A stretch of DNA of 64,000 bases from Argentina anserina (lineage: Eukaryota > Streptophyta > Magnoliopsida > Rosales > Rosaceae), in NCBI RefSeq assembly GCF_933775445.1, contig NC_065878.1, positions 5,478,001 to 5,542,000 of the forward strand, in the 5' to 3' direction. The position numbers were made by a program, and so were the translations under genes. The notes under the pieces are model-generated. The model was not told the origin of the DNA, made no database searches, and was given only the letters and a program-made list of their open reading frames with translations. This document shows positions 1 through 10,008 of the stretch, one piece after another; within the stretch, counting starts at the first letter, position 1; each line of letters begins with the position of its first letter.

Positions 1-385
1 TCAAGGTCCCTTCGCTGCTTCTCCTGCCACATCCTCCTCCGATCCTCCAACCGCTCCTCTCCCTCACTCCGCAACGGCGCCACTCTAGAGCTCAAACTCT
101 TGCCGCCGGCAAGTCTCTTCCACACCTCCTTCCTCCTCAAGTCAACTCTTCCAAACTTATTCACCTCGGCTCCGTCTCCCTGTCGTCGGAGACTGAGCGA
201 TATGCTTATTAGAGTTCCAACTGGACGACGACCTCCGCCTCCACCTACTTTGCTCGACCCTTTCCACGTCGACTGCATCGACACCTGGCTTGTCGGTGAA
301 TTGCTGATCAATCTGATTGGCCGCGGCAAGATTTTTCGTTCCAACTTGGACTTCCTCGTCAGGCATCAACGTTGGGCGTCGATGT

Positions 386-386
<1 letters not shown>
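1..386 (+). pseudogene. GC-richer gene remnant with a RING-H2-like core, copy 1
   Basis: The base composition is richer in C and G than the surroundings and looks exon-like. A frame opening at 100 includes FHVDCIDTWL (262-291). This ten-residue string matches the central part of plant RING-H2 ubiquitin ligases, where H and C are zinc ligands. The expected upstream Cys pair and the downstream Cys-Pro-x-Cys are missing: the following residues are VGELLINLIG and the frame then enters the (GA)n tract. It is therefore at best a broken fragment of an ATL-type RING gene, or the match is fortuitous. The Arg-Glu tail of this frame is only translated GA repeat and carries no coding meaning. Confidence 0.35.

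Positions 387-447
<61 letters not shown>
387..447 (+). repeat. (GA)n microsatellite, copy 1
   Basis: A perfect GA dinucleotide run of about 30 units. Translated, it gives the Arg-Glu or Leu-Ser runs of short open frames on both strands, which are artefacts. The same tract in the second copy of the segment is about 10 bp longer, so it is length-variable. Confidence 0.97.
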
Positions 448-451
<4 letters not shown>

Positions 452-909
452 GTTGAAAGAAATTTAGGGTAATTTTGTATTTTCTTAAACATTCATTGAA
501 ATGGGCACGTAATTACAAAATTGTCATGTTTTCTAGGATTTTTGTGCATTTGGACATTTTCTCTTAATTATTTAGTGTCCAATTAATATGTCTCTAGTTC
601 ATAATTGGTATCAAACCTAATAGGTTGAAACTTGAAACACAATTGATGGACAATAATTGCCTCCCAAAAAGTTTGGAAGTGAATGGAAAGACATGTTAAA
701 TGTGAAAGTGATCATGCAAGACAGTGACTTTGTTCGTGATATGTGAGGTATGTTTCGTGATACCTCTCATTCGATTCTTGAGGCCAAATTCAGAAGCATG
801 CTTATCTTAACATTCCCCCCAAACAACACAGCGTTTCTGAACATTGGATGTGTTTATTTATGACGGGCTCCATGACAACACCGAATTTGTCAAAATGACT
901 TTGTTTTTT

Positions 910-962
910 TTGGACAGGTAAAAACGACGCCGTTTTCTTTGGACAGGTAAAACGACGCCGTT
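910..962 (+). repeat. 29-bp minisatellite, about two units
   Basis: The unit starts TTGGACAGGT and contains the near-palindrome AAAACGACGCCGTTTT. Units begin at 910 and 939; the second is slightly degraded at its 3' side. It lies just upstream of the presumed leader exon, so it could sit in the promoter. That role is inferred from position only. Confidence 0.85.
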
Positions 963-969
963 GGTGTCT

Positions 970-2517
970 CCATAAAGACAGTAGGACTAAATTCTCTGAG
1001 TAGAAGCCAGAAGATACTTGAACCTTCCATCTAAACCCACAGCAAACAACAGAATCGGATCTTCATCAAATCTCTGTGAAACCCACAACAAACATCTAAA
1101 TCCTCCTTCTAAACTAAATTCTCTCAGTAGAAGCCAGAAGATATTAGAACCTTCCATCTAAATACACATCAGTCACTTTGGTTCACCTTTGGGTTTTAGG
1201 GTTAACTGTGAAGCTACGTTTCAAGGTAACCTACTCTTCATTGTTTCAGATTCGCTTGCTTCTGGAAGTAAGCTTGGGATGGGATGTCTCTCTTTCGATT
1301 GTTGTTAATTTTGCTGTTTATGCTTTATAGTTGTGATCATGTTTGTGTTTAGATGAAAATTGTTAGTGATATGTATTGGGTCTTTGTAAATTGGTGTTTA
1401 AGTATCCTTACAACTATCATGACCAGTAGTTTGAATTTTCGTTAATGAATTTGAACTAGTGTTGGAAATGTTGCTCGATCTACTGCTGTGGTTTAGTTTT
1501 GATCCTTTTTATCTTGTTAGTTTTCGATTTTATATGGTGAGCTTTGTGTTTCAAGTTCAGGATTTTTTTTACTTATAGATAGTACTGATGGATTCTCTGG
1601 TTTTCAAATCGTCCCAGTGTCTAGTCTTTACTATATGTTACATGTTGCCACTTTATGTTATTTTTGGGGGCGTTCTTGTTGATGAAAGTTCAGATGTGTA
1701 TTTTCAGAGGTCTTTGATGTCTTACCCATTTTGTATTCGCTAGACCCGGCTTTAAATTTTGCTACTAAGATAAAAGTTTGTTTTCAGGGCATCCAATTTC
1801 TTTCTGGTAGGTGTATGTTTAACTTTCTAAAATGGAATTTCATCCGCAGAATCAGACAGCATTTGGTGTAATATTTGCAATAGGTAGACACTATTTTTGG
1901 TGTTCATTTTGATGAGCTAGCTGCCACCCTTATTCTCCTTATAAAAAAACCTCTATACTGGCTAGCTTTCTTTTCAGTGGGTATTCATTGTTGTGGTTCT
2001 TCTTTTCGAAAACTAGATACTAGCTAACAATTAGGGGTAAGCTGAATGTGCAACATGAATATCAGGAAAAAAAAAAAAGAGGATCAACTAGTATGTTTCA
2101 AATCGTTTCTGTCGCCTTTTTTTTTCTCCCCGCCAGCACATTAATCTTTCATACTGCTTCTTAATAAAGCTTGGAATGTCCCTCCTTTTAATTTGGTATT
2201 TGCTTGATTTACTTTCGTACTTTTGTTCATCTGTCTGTGGTAAATTTTTTCTATTGGTTTTAATGCTTAGAGTGGATTTCAAGTCAAGTTCAGATTGGTG
2301 TTAAAAAAACTGTTAATTGAGATCGGAATCTGTTTATATTTCTAGTTGATATTGGTGTGTAAAAATCTGATGTATATCATGTCTAGAAGACCATTAAGCT
2401 GAATTCCATTCATATATGGCTATGACACTATTATGTTAATGTGGAGATGGATTAGTGTTGGGTTTTCTACTGACTTTGTGCATGAGCTATTAATCTGTAT
2501 TGTCCTTGTAGGTTTCA
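970..2517 (+). promoter_or_regulatory. Leader exon and 5'-UTR intron, copy 1
   Basis: The presumed leader exon ends at 1225 (TTTCAAG before GTAACC). The leader intron runs 1226-2511, with a T-rich acceptor ending CTTGTAG. Six bases of leader follow (2512-2517), then the ATG at 2518. A long leader intron is common in plant genes. The leader exon contains a 50-bp direct repeat (986-1035 and 1113-1162, a few mismatches) and a telobox-like TTAGGGTT near its 3' end. The transcription start is not visible, so the left boundary is approximate. Short minus-strand frames inside the intron are not supported as genes. Confidence 0.6.
1191..1203 (+). promoter_or_regulatory. Telobox-like motif, copy 1
   Basis: GGGTTTTAGGGTT, the reverse complement of the plant telobox (AAACCCTA). 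It lies just before the predicted leader splice donor. Teloboxes are common in promoters and leaders of genes active in dividing plant cells; function here is inferred only. Confidence 0.45.
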
Positions 2518-4545
2518 ATGGCTGGAAGGAGTGAGATGAGATCTAGTCTTCACGCGCTCAATGCGGTGATGTTTGAATGCAACAAGAAACTTGCTAAGAA
2601 CGACCTTTTGGAGGTGGAAAAGCACCTGGCTAGAACTCCATTTTGGAGTATTATAAAAAAATGCCAGCTGCTCACCCCGGCACAGTGTCGTAAAAAAGAC
2701 TCGGATTTTCAGCTGATGATTGGGCTATACAAGGAGGAGGAGAGAGGTTTCCTGTTTCCTAATGGATCCTTGCATAGGATCAAGGAGCAGCAGGTGGTCG
2801 ATATCCTCGGGCTGAACCTGGAAGGGGAGATATATAACCTCAGTTCTCACTCCACTAGACCAGGAAACAACTTGTTGATCGATGATTGCTTTCCTAATGA
2901 GAAGAGTCTGCATGTAGCAGAGGTGAAGTCTGCCCTTACTAATGCTTTGGAGACAGATCCCGTAAATCACTATAGGATTGCCTGTCTTATAGTGATGTTT
3001 CTGTTTGCGACGTTTCTTTTCTGTGAAACGGGATCCGGTTTGAAGTGGAGTTTAGTTGCAGCATGTACTGACTTGGAAGAAATGTCAAAATATTCTTGGG
3101 GGAAAATGACATTAGAGTATTTGCTTGCTCAGCTAGGCAAGCACGCGAAGGACAAGGACACTAAGGACATAGGCACAAGGAGTGAAACCCAGAAGGTCGC
3201 TGTATCTGGATGTATGCCCCTAGTCATGGTAAGGACTAGAGATGTGTGAATAATATCAATTTTTTCTACTAATCAATTACTTGTTTCTTTCATTGGTTTC
3301 AGTATTGGTTGGTAAGGACTAGAAATTTGTGAATAATATCAATTTTTTCAACTAATTAATTACTTGTTTCTTTCATTGGTTTCAGTATTGGTTGGTAAGG
3401 ACTAGAACTTTGTGAATAGTATCAATTTTTTCAACTAATTAATTACTTGTTTCTTTCATTGGTTTCAGTATTGGTTGGCTGACCAAATACAAATTCAGGA
3501 TGCTGCTATTGCGAAACATAAAGATCAAACACCAACTTTTGTGAGATGGCAGCTGAACAAGCTGCATTTAGACAAGCTAACTAATGAGCAGATAGAGGTA
3601 AAGAAAGGAAAACAGAAAATCGAATTGACTGTTTAAATTTGTTCTAGTATAACATTGTTGATTCTTTGTCTAATTAAATGCAGGGAATGTTTCCCCACAT
3701 AACAGAAGATGTGTCTGAGGTAGACTTTCTAACTCCAACTTTTGGGAATTGGCTCAGTTCTTCCTATGTTTTTAGTAGCTTTCTGGCTTAAGTTTAGCAA
3801 CTTTCTTTGCTTGATTTTCGCTAATTGATTCTAGTATCTGTTAGGCTGCACCGCCAGAGAAGAGCTTAGAAGCAGAGTTGGCAAAGCTGAGTATTGAAAC
3901 GGTACAAAAAAATGACGAGACCAATCTGGTTGGTGGAGTAGACAACCAGGTATTTTGTTGGCAAAAATATATCAAATGTTATCCTTTCAGTATCATGTTA
4001 ATTCAAGGGATAGAAAATCACCTTGGGCTGTGGTGTGATATTTTATGTAGGTCTTGGACAATCTCAGAAATAAGATAGAGCATGCTACTGAGGAGTTGAA
4101 AGGATTGAATGAAACTATACTGAAGAAAACCATATCCGCCTGCGACAAAACGAAAGAAAATAAGGTAATCCTTTCGAAATATGAATCTGGTGCAGGAATG
4201 TTTATTTTCCCCTTGTTTTTGGGAACAAAATAGAGAAATATATCCAACGTGATTTTTCTCTGCAGATTGTTTCACTGGAGCGAGAGAACAAAGTTCTTAA
4301 AAAGATGCTCGAAGGAGCTAATCAAGAATTAGAACTTCTGAGGTCAACCCTTGAGGTAATAATTTTATTTTGTTTTCTTGCTTGGATGTAATTTGCTTTG
4401 ACTTTTTTTGAATTTGAGGATTCTTTATAATTAATATGTTTGATTTCAGGACGTGAGTAAAGAGAAGGAATTCCTAAAGACCCTGGCTGCAACGGCAGAA
4501 AGTTGGAAGTTTTGGGATAACAATTTGTATACTGCTATAACCTAA
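2518..4545 (+). CDS. Uncharacterised plant protein, globular N-terminus and coiled-coil C-terminus, copy 1 (7 exons)
   Basis: I propose exons 2518-3228, 3469-3597, 3684-3719, 3845-3949, 4051-4164, 4266-4355 and 4450-4545, giving 426 residues. All junctions are GT-AG and all introns are phase 0. Exon 1 (residues 1-237) resembles the N-terminal fold of plant DUF1985 or plant-mobile-domain proteins: FWSIIKKC, then VVDILGLNLEGEIYNL near residue 100, then a hydrophobic helix near 155-170 and KYSWGKMTLEYLL near 191-203. That family call is from pattern only. Exons 4-7 are rich in Glu, Lys and Leu with heptad-like spacing (for example ELAKLSIETV, ENKVLKKMLEGANQELELL), so residues about 295-410 are probably a coiled coil. 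No catalytic motif or signal peptide is evident. The start is the first ATG after the leader intron. Unspliced, exon 1 would read six codons into the intron and stop at 3249. Molecular function is unknown. Confidence 0.7.
3229..3477 (+). repeat. Tandem triplication of an 83-bp intron-plus-exon unit, copy 1
   Basis: Three near-identical 83-bp units start at 3229, 3312 and 3395. Each is a complete 74-nt intron (GTAAGG to TTTCAG) followed by TATTGGTTG, the first nine bases of exon 2. The first two boundaries therefore form possible 9-nt microexons (3303-3311 and 3386-3394), each encoding Tyr-Trp-Leu in frame. The RNA could be spliced as one 240-nt intron, or as 74-nt introns with zero to two microexons, without a frame change. 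Confidence 0.9.
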
Positions 4546-4909
4546 TGGAGATCAAAGTTTGAGGGAAGGAATTGCATTGCATATGAGAGGTGGCTAAGGC
4601 AATTCTCTGTTGCTTAAGAATGGTTCTGTAACTGTACTTTTAGCTTTTGGATCATGTATATACTCTTCTCTTTTTCTTTCCAAACATTTAATTGTCTACC
4701 CCTTTTCTTTTCTCAACCATTTTCTCAGGAACACAAAAAAATTTAATCAAACTCTGATTCAAGAAATACAGAAGTGTATTAGTTTCGTGTATGTATGCTA
4801 TACCTTAAGCATACAAAAATCGGTGTCTATTACTTTTCAATCAGTACCTTTTAGAAGAATTGCCACCACAAGAACCAGCAACCGAACAATTGAACCGAAA
4901 GCGATCTCG
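4546..4909 (+). other. 3' flank or 3'-UTR of gene copy 1
   Basis: AT-rich sequence after the stop codon. It holds an open frame of about 128 codons starting at 4610, which crosses the LTR remnant and has no recognisable domain; the frame ends differently in copy 2. I treat it as non-coding. The right part may be internal sequence of the adjoining LTR remnant. Confidence 0.5.
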
Positions 4910-5057
4910 GCTCTGGTACCAAGTCAAACAGAACCTAGAGACTTGGGAAATCGTTGTGTTACTTGTGTATTACTCTTCAGCCTTCACCCACAATAGGGTT
5001 GATATACAAGATACAAAGAGACATTAGGAAACTAACTAACTGAGAATATTCCTAACA
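4910..5057 (-). mobile_element. Short LTR remnant with initiator-Met-type primer site, copy 1
   Basis: On the minus strand, 5057-4955 begins TGTTAGGAATATTC and ends in a TG/CA-bounded form typical of a short LTR of about 100 bp. Some 30 bases further on, the complement of 4910-4922 reads TTGGTACCAGAGC, one base different from the common plant primer site TGGTATCAGAGC. This order (LTR then primer site) fits the 5' end of a minus-strand copia-like or TRIM element. No internal coding sequence follows, so it is a fragment. The gap between LTR and primer site is longer than usual, which lowers confidence. Confidence 0.45.
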
Positions 5058-5086
5058 ATAATACAAATATTACAATTTCTACAACT

Positions 5087-5343
5087 CTCTGATACTATGT
5101 GTATAACTCACGCTAACACAAATAAACTAACTAAACATGATATTTTGTAAAAGAGATATGGATTTGAAGTAGAGGGAAGAGAAAAAAAAACTTGGGGACT
5201 AGTAAAATGGAGAGGTGTCTTATTCATCTCATCCATGAGGTTTATATAGGATAGGAGTACCTCATGGATACACAAGGCAACAATTAAGTAGATACATTAA
5301 ACAAAAGGGTTGTTATATAAATATGAATAATAAGCCAATATCA
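5087..5343 (-). mobile_element. Second LTR remnant at the edge of satellite A1
   Basis: The complement of 5087-5098 reads ATAGTATCAGAG, close to the initiator-Met primer site. To its right, 5138-5343 is bounded by TGATATT and AATATCA, a perfect 7-bp inverted terminal match of the TG...CA type. The LTR could alternatively begin at 5098, directly next to the primer site. On the minus strand a TATATAAACC-like TATA element lies near 5230-5240. Satellite begins immediately after 5343. No coding sequence is attached. This element is absent from the second segment copy. Confidence 0.5.
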
Positions 5344-7409
5344 TTCTATCGTGAGTATCTTTTCAATTTCTATTTGAGTATCTTTTACATTCTCGTTTGA
5401 GTATCTTTCTGTGTGGTTTTCTGATGCAAGTTTCTTTTGAATTTGAGAATGTTTCCAATGTGGGCGTGTGTTTCTTTCAAACTTAGTATCTTTTTATCGT
5501 GAGTATCTTTTCAATTCCTATCTGAGTGTCTTTTCAATTCTCGTTTGAGTATCTTTCTGAATGGCTTTCTGATGCGAGTTTCTATTGAATTTGAGAGTTT
5601 TGCAAGTGTGGGCGTGTGTTTCTTTCAAACTGAGTATCTTTCTATCGTTTGAGTATCTTTACTATTCCAATTTATGTATCTTTTCAATTCTCGTTTGAGT
5701 ATCTTTCTGTATAGCTTTCTGATGCGAGTTTCTTTTGAATTTGACAGTGTTTCTAGTGTGGACGTGTGTTTCTTCCAAACTGAGTGTCTATCAATCGTGA
5801 GTATTTTTTTAATTCCTATTTGAGTCTCTTTTCAATTCCCGTTTGAGTATCTTTTTGTGATACTTTTTAATGCGAGTGTCTTTTGATTTCTGACTGTCTT
5901 CACAGTGTGCGCGTGTATTTTTTTAAAGTGAGTATAGTTCTATCGTGAGTATCTTTTCAATTCCTATTTGAGTATCTCTTCAATTCTCGTTTGCGTATCT
6001 TTCTGTGTGGCTTTCTGATGCAAGTTTCTTTTGAATTTGAGAATGTTTGCAGTATGGGCGTGTGTTTCGTTCAAAGTGAGTATCTTTCTATCGTGAGTAG
6101 CTTTTCAATTCTCATTTAAGTATCTTTTTCTGTGGCTTTCTGATGCGATTTTATTTTGAATTTGAGAGTGTTTCCAGTATGAGCGTGTGTTTCTTTCAAA
6201 GTGAGTATCTTTTCAGTTCCTATTTGAGTACCTTTATAATTCTCGTTCAAGTATCTTTTTGTGTGGCTTTCTGAGATGAGGTTCTTTTGAATTTGATAGA
6301 GTTACCAGTGTGCGCATGTGTTTCTTTCAAAGAGAGTATCTTTCTATCGTCAGTATCTTTTCAGTTCTAATTTAAGTATCTTTTCAATTCTCGTTTGAGT
6401 ATCTTTCTGTATGGTTTTTGATGCGAGGTTCTTTTGAATTTGACAGTGTTTCCTGTGTGCGCGTTTGTTTGTTTCAAACAGACTATGTTTCTATCGTGAG
6501 TATCTTTACAATTCCTATTTGAATATCTTTTCAAATCTCGTTTGAGTATCTTTCTGTGATGCTCTCTGATGCGAGTTTCTTTGGAATTTGAGAGTGTTTT
6601 CAGTGTGGGCGAGTGTTTCTTTGAAAATGAGTATCTTTCTATCGTGAGTATATTTTTAATTCCTATTTGAGTATGTTATCAACTCTTGTTTAAGTATCTT
6701 TTTGTGTGACTTTCTGATGCGAGTTTCTTTTGAATTTGCGAAGGTTTCCAGTATGGGCGTGTATTTCTTTCAAAGTGAGTATCTTTTTATCGTGAATATC
6801 TTTTCATTTCCTCTTTAAGTATCTTTTCATTTCTCGTTTGAGTATTAATCTGTTCGGCATTCTGAAGCGAGTTTCTGTTGAATTTGAGAGTGTTTCCAAT
6901 GTGGGCGTGTGTTTCTTTCAAACTTAGTATCTTTTCATCGTGAGTATCTTTTCAATTCCTATTTGAGTATCTTTTCAATTCTCGTTTGAGTATCTTTCTG
7001 TACGCCATTTTCATGCGAGTTTCTATTGAATTGAGAATGTTTCCAGTGTGGGCGTGTGTCTCTTTCAAACTCAGTATCTTTCTGTCATGAGTATCTTGTC
7101 TATTCCTATTTGAGTATCTTTTCCATTCCCGTTTGTGTATCTTTCTGTGATGCTCTCTGATGTGAGTTTCTTTTGAATTTAAGAGTGTTTTCAGTGTCGG
7201 CGTGTGTTTTTTTCAAAATGAGTATCTTTCTATCGTGAGTATCTTTTCAATTCTTGTTGGATTATCTTTTCAAATCTTGTTTAAGTATCTTTCTGTGATG
7301 TACTCAGATGTGAGTTTTTTTTTAAATTTGAGAGTGTTTTCAGTGTCGGCGTGTGTTTCTTTCAAACTGAGTATCTTTCTATAGTTAGTATCTTTTCAAT
7401 TCCTATTTT
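5344..7409 (+). repeat. Satellite array A1 (family A, about 148-bp unit)
   Basis: About 14 diverged head-to-tail units. A typical unit is a long module of about 85 bp (GAGTATCTTTCTG, GATGCGAG, GAATTTGAGAGTG, GTGGGCGTGTG, TTTCTTTCAAAC), then GAGTATCTTTCTATCGT (17 bp), then two 23-bp modules opening GAGTATCTTTTCAATTC. Units differ from each other by many substitutions and small indels, so this is an old or poorly homogenised array. The unit around 5575-5690 carries family B features. Short hydrophobic open frames (for example at 7202-7384) are by-products of the T-rich strand. The array ends abruptly at 7409. Confidence 0.93.
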
Positions 7410-8049
7410 AGTTTGGATGTTTAGGTTTGAAACTGATTATGAACACTGAATATGGATGAATCGGAGTGTTCTATTTTTAGTTCTGCATTTTGATAATTTA
7501 TTTTCTTTGGATTTGTTCAGTAAGTGTTGCATAGCTAATAGATTAGTGTATCATTAATTTGTGAGCTAGCAAATAGAGTACAAAATTATAATTGAGAGGT
7601 TTTGAACTTTTATAGAGTTACGAAATGAAACTGATATACTTCTGATGGGGACAAATACAACTCAGAGTTCATTATGGGAACTTTATAAATCAAGCTATGG
7701 TAGTGGGCTATAAATAATGAGGGTAGCTGTTGCTACGTATGACTCAAGACATACATCTGTCACTTTTATTTTCTCTTTGTTGCTTATGTCTTGATTTAGA
7801 TCAAGGCTAATATTCACAAGGAAACTAAAGCTTTTGTTTTTGTTTATTGTGAAATAGGTTAACACAGCCGAGACCGGGATGTGGGATGGTGCATGAAAAA
7901 TGAAATCTCAGATAAAGGACTTCCAAATATGTAGAACAACACCGAATAGTAAGTTTGAGAAATTTACATACTTCATTCAGCACATAAGTGGGATTCTCTT
8001 GTTCATTCAGAATCACCATTGAGTAAAGCTGGAAAAGTGTTGCTGACGA
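7410..8049. other. Gene-poor spacer between segment copies; right part may be LTR-element interior
   Basis: No gene or family is recognisable at 7410-7825. From about 7830 to 8049 the minus strand lies directly downstream of the primer-site-like sequence at 8050-8071 and would be the 5' internal leader of that element. A short minus-strand frame there (7825-8070) matches nothing I recognise. Confidence 0.45.
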
Positions 8050-8522
8050 GGGCCCTCCTTCTAGCGCCAAATGTTACAGGAGCCAAATCCGGGGGATCTA
8101 GCTTCTTGTAGCCGTGTATTCCGATTTGTCAGCTCAGTGGGACCTCACACAACACAAATCAAAGTCAAAGGGCTAGTAGTGTGCCGATCTTTGACCATCC
8201 GAAGCTTAAATTAGTATCAGGTACGGAGTAAACTCGAGAGTTAAGGACTTAGGAATACGTTACCTCTTTTAGGTGGCTTAGGTAACCAATTTATAGGTGC
8301 ATTGGGAAATGTGCATGGCTCTTTTTTCAATATGGGAGTGTGCGCCAGCACATAGCATCTATCATTTAGGCGAGCCACCGTGGGTGGCGTTCATGCTGAT
8401 ACCTGAGCAAACAGAGAGGCTACCGGATCGGCTTGCCTGCCTCCTGGGCCTTCTAGGTCTCCGGCGATCGGAATATGAGGAGATTAAGCTGGAGATCACC
8501 TCGTTCAGGGGTGGTGTTAACA
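8050..8522 (-). mobile_element. LTR with adjacent primer-site-like sequence (non-coding element fragment)
   Basis: 8072-8522 begins TGTTACAGGA and ends GTGTTAACA, giving a TGTTA/TAACA inverted terminal match and a 451-bp LTR. Read on the minus strand, the LTR has a TATAAATT box (complement of about 8288-8296), and its end is followed directly by TTTGGCGCTAGAAGGAGGGC (complement of 8052-8071). A GGCGCTAGAAGGAGGG string next to an LTR is, from general knowledge, typical of plant LARD or Tat-like leaders. No coding region survives. A plus-strand frame inside the LTR (8297-8527) is treated as incidental. Confidence 0.5.
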
Positions 8523-9088
8523 AGTAGTATTTACAAGATAGGAAGAACGTAAATTCCAGAATTTTCTGGGAAAATGTGTTCGTTGTGTTCTATGATATTA
8601 TTATTCTATTGCAAAATTTTTTTGGGCTTGCTCTTTGCTTAAAGGTGAGGTAAGCAAATGTGTGACCATTTCAACACTAATTTATCAAACCATTGTCCAT
8701 TTAGTACAAAATTCAAAAATTTATTTTCTTTGAAGACTATTTTTCCCTTGCATCTTATTTTACATATATTTACTTTTTTATAATTAAGTGTGTTATAATT
8801 AAGTTTATTTCTCGGTCACCGGAAAATTATTGACCCCCAGTAATCACGTTACTGATCTAAATAATATGTAAAATCTCTTTACAACACATTACTCACACCC
8901 ATTAATCACTCTAAAATCTCTTTACAACACATTATTGATCCTCAGTATTCTTTACAAACACATTACTGACTCCCAGTAATCTTTACAAACACATTACTAG
9001 AAGCCAAATCCTGCTTCCACTTATCAAACGAAGAACACAATCACCACAGCCTCTCCTTCTCTCCGCTACCGACAACCCACTCTAGATT
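8523..9088. other. Intergenic region with short imperfect tandem repeats
   Basis: No gene seen. At about 8870-9000 there are two copies of AAAATCTCTTTACAACACAT and two copies of CTTTACAAACACATTACT, separated by variants of CCCAGTAAT. From 9001 the sequence becomes C-rich and leads into the gene remnant of segment copy 2. Confidence 0.6.
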
Positions 9089-9474
9089 TCAAGGTCCCTT
9101 CGCTGCTTCTCCTGCCACATCCTCCTCCGATCCTCCAACCGCTCCTCTCCCTCACTCCGCAACGACGCCACTCTAGAGCTCAAACTCTTGCCGCTGGCAA
9201 GTCTCTTCCACACCTCCTTCCTCCTCAAGTCACCTCTTCCAAACTTATTCGCCTCGGCTCCGTCTCCCTGTCATCGGAGACTGAGCGATATGCTTATTAG
9301 AGTTCCAACTGGACGACGACCTCTGCCTCCACCTACTTTGCTCGACCCTTTCCACGTCGACTTCATCGACACCTGGCTTGTCGGTGAATTGCTGATCAAT
9401 CTGATTGGCCGCGGCAAGATTTTTCGTTCCAACTTGGACTTCCTCGTCAGGCATCAAGCGTTGGGCGTCGATGT

Positions 9475-9475
<1 letters not shown>
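9089..9475 (+). pseudogene. GC-richer gene remnant with a damaged RING-H2-like core, copy 2
   Basis: This is the duplicate of 1-386. The RING-like string at 9350-9379 reads FHVDFIDTWL: the codon TGC of copy 1 is TTC here (9362-9364), so a residue that would be a zinc ligand is lost. A one-base insertion just before the (GA)n tract also shifts the frame relative to copy 1. Both changes fit a sequence that is not under protein-level constraint. Upstream, 9001-9088 continues in the same C-rich style and may be leader sequence of the original gene. Confidence 0.35.

Positions 9476-9546
<71 letters not shown>
9476..9546 (+). repeat. (GA)n microsatellite, copy 2
   Basis: A perfect GA run of about 35 units in the same position as the tract at 387-447 of the other segment copy. 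Confidence 0.97.
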
Positions 9547-9550
<4 letters not shown>

Positions 9551-10008
9551 GTTGAAAGAAATTGAGGGTAATTTTGTATTTTCTTAAACATTCATTGATT
9601 TGGGCACGTGATTACAAAATTTTCATGTTTTCTAGAATTTTTGTGCATTTGGACATTTTCTCTTTATTATTTAGTGTCCAATTAATATGTCTCTAGTTCA
9701 TAATTGGTATCAAACCTAATAGGTTGAAACTTGAAACACAATTGATGGACAATAATTGCCTCCCAAAAAGTTTGAAAGTGAATGGAAAGACATGTTAAAT
9801 GTGAAAGTGATCATGCAAGACAGTGACTTTGTTCGTGATATGTGAGGTATGTTTCGTGATACCTCTCATTCGATTCTTGAGGCCAAATTCAGAAGCATGC
9901 TTATCTTAACATTCCCCCTAAACAACACAGCATTTCTGAACATTGGATGTGTTTATTTATGACGGGCTCCATGACAACACCGAATTTGTCAAAATGACTT
10001 TGTTTTTT

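Larger units (their letters stand above)
1..7409 (+). repeat. Segmental duplication, copy 1
   Basis: This stretch matches 9089-15969 in the same order and orientation, with scattered single-base changes and a few indels. Both copies hold the RING-like remnant, the (GA)n tract, the 29-bp minisatellite, the seven-exon gene, the short LTR remnant and family A satellite. The main differences are a longer (GA)n tract and one extra minisatellite unit in copy 2, and the absence from copy 2 of the block 5079-5650 (an LTR and about two satellite units). Coding and non-coding parts look about equally similar, so the duplication appears recent. The left edge lies outside the window; the right edge is where 7410 onward leaves the satellite. 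Confidence 0.92.

Noticed and set aside
100..456. Open frame ending in a long Arg-Glu run, with a Leu-Ser run on the other strand
   Set aside because: The runs are translated (GA)n microsatellite. Only the RING-like string was kept, as a low-confidence remnant.
2088..2282. Minus-strand frame of 64 codons, identical at 11219-11413
   Set aside because: It lies inside the leader intron, has no recognisable domain, and is identical only because the segment is duplicated.
3993..4275. Overlapping minus-strand frames of about 85 codons, also in copy 2
   Set aside because: They are antisense shadows of exon 5 and its flanking introns.
4610..4996. Frame of 128 codons downstream of gene copy 1 (137 in copy 2)
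   Set aside because: It crosses an LTR remnant, its end differs between copies through an indel, and it has no recognisable motif.
8297..8527. Frame of 76 codons as a small gene
   Set aside because: It falls inside the LTR bounded by TGTTA and TAACA and has no recognisable domain.
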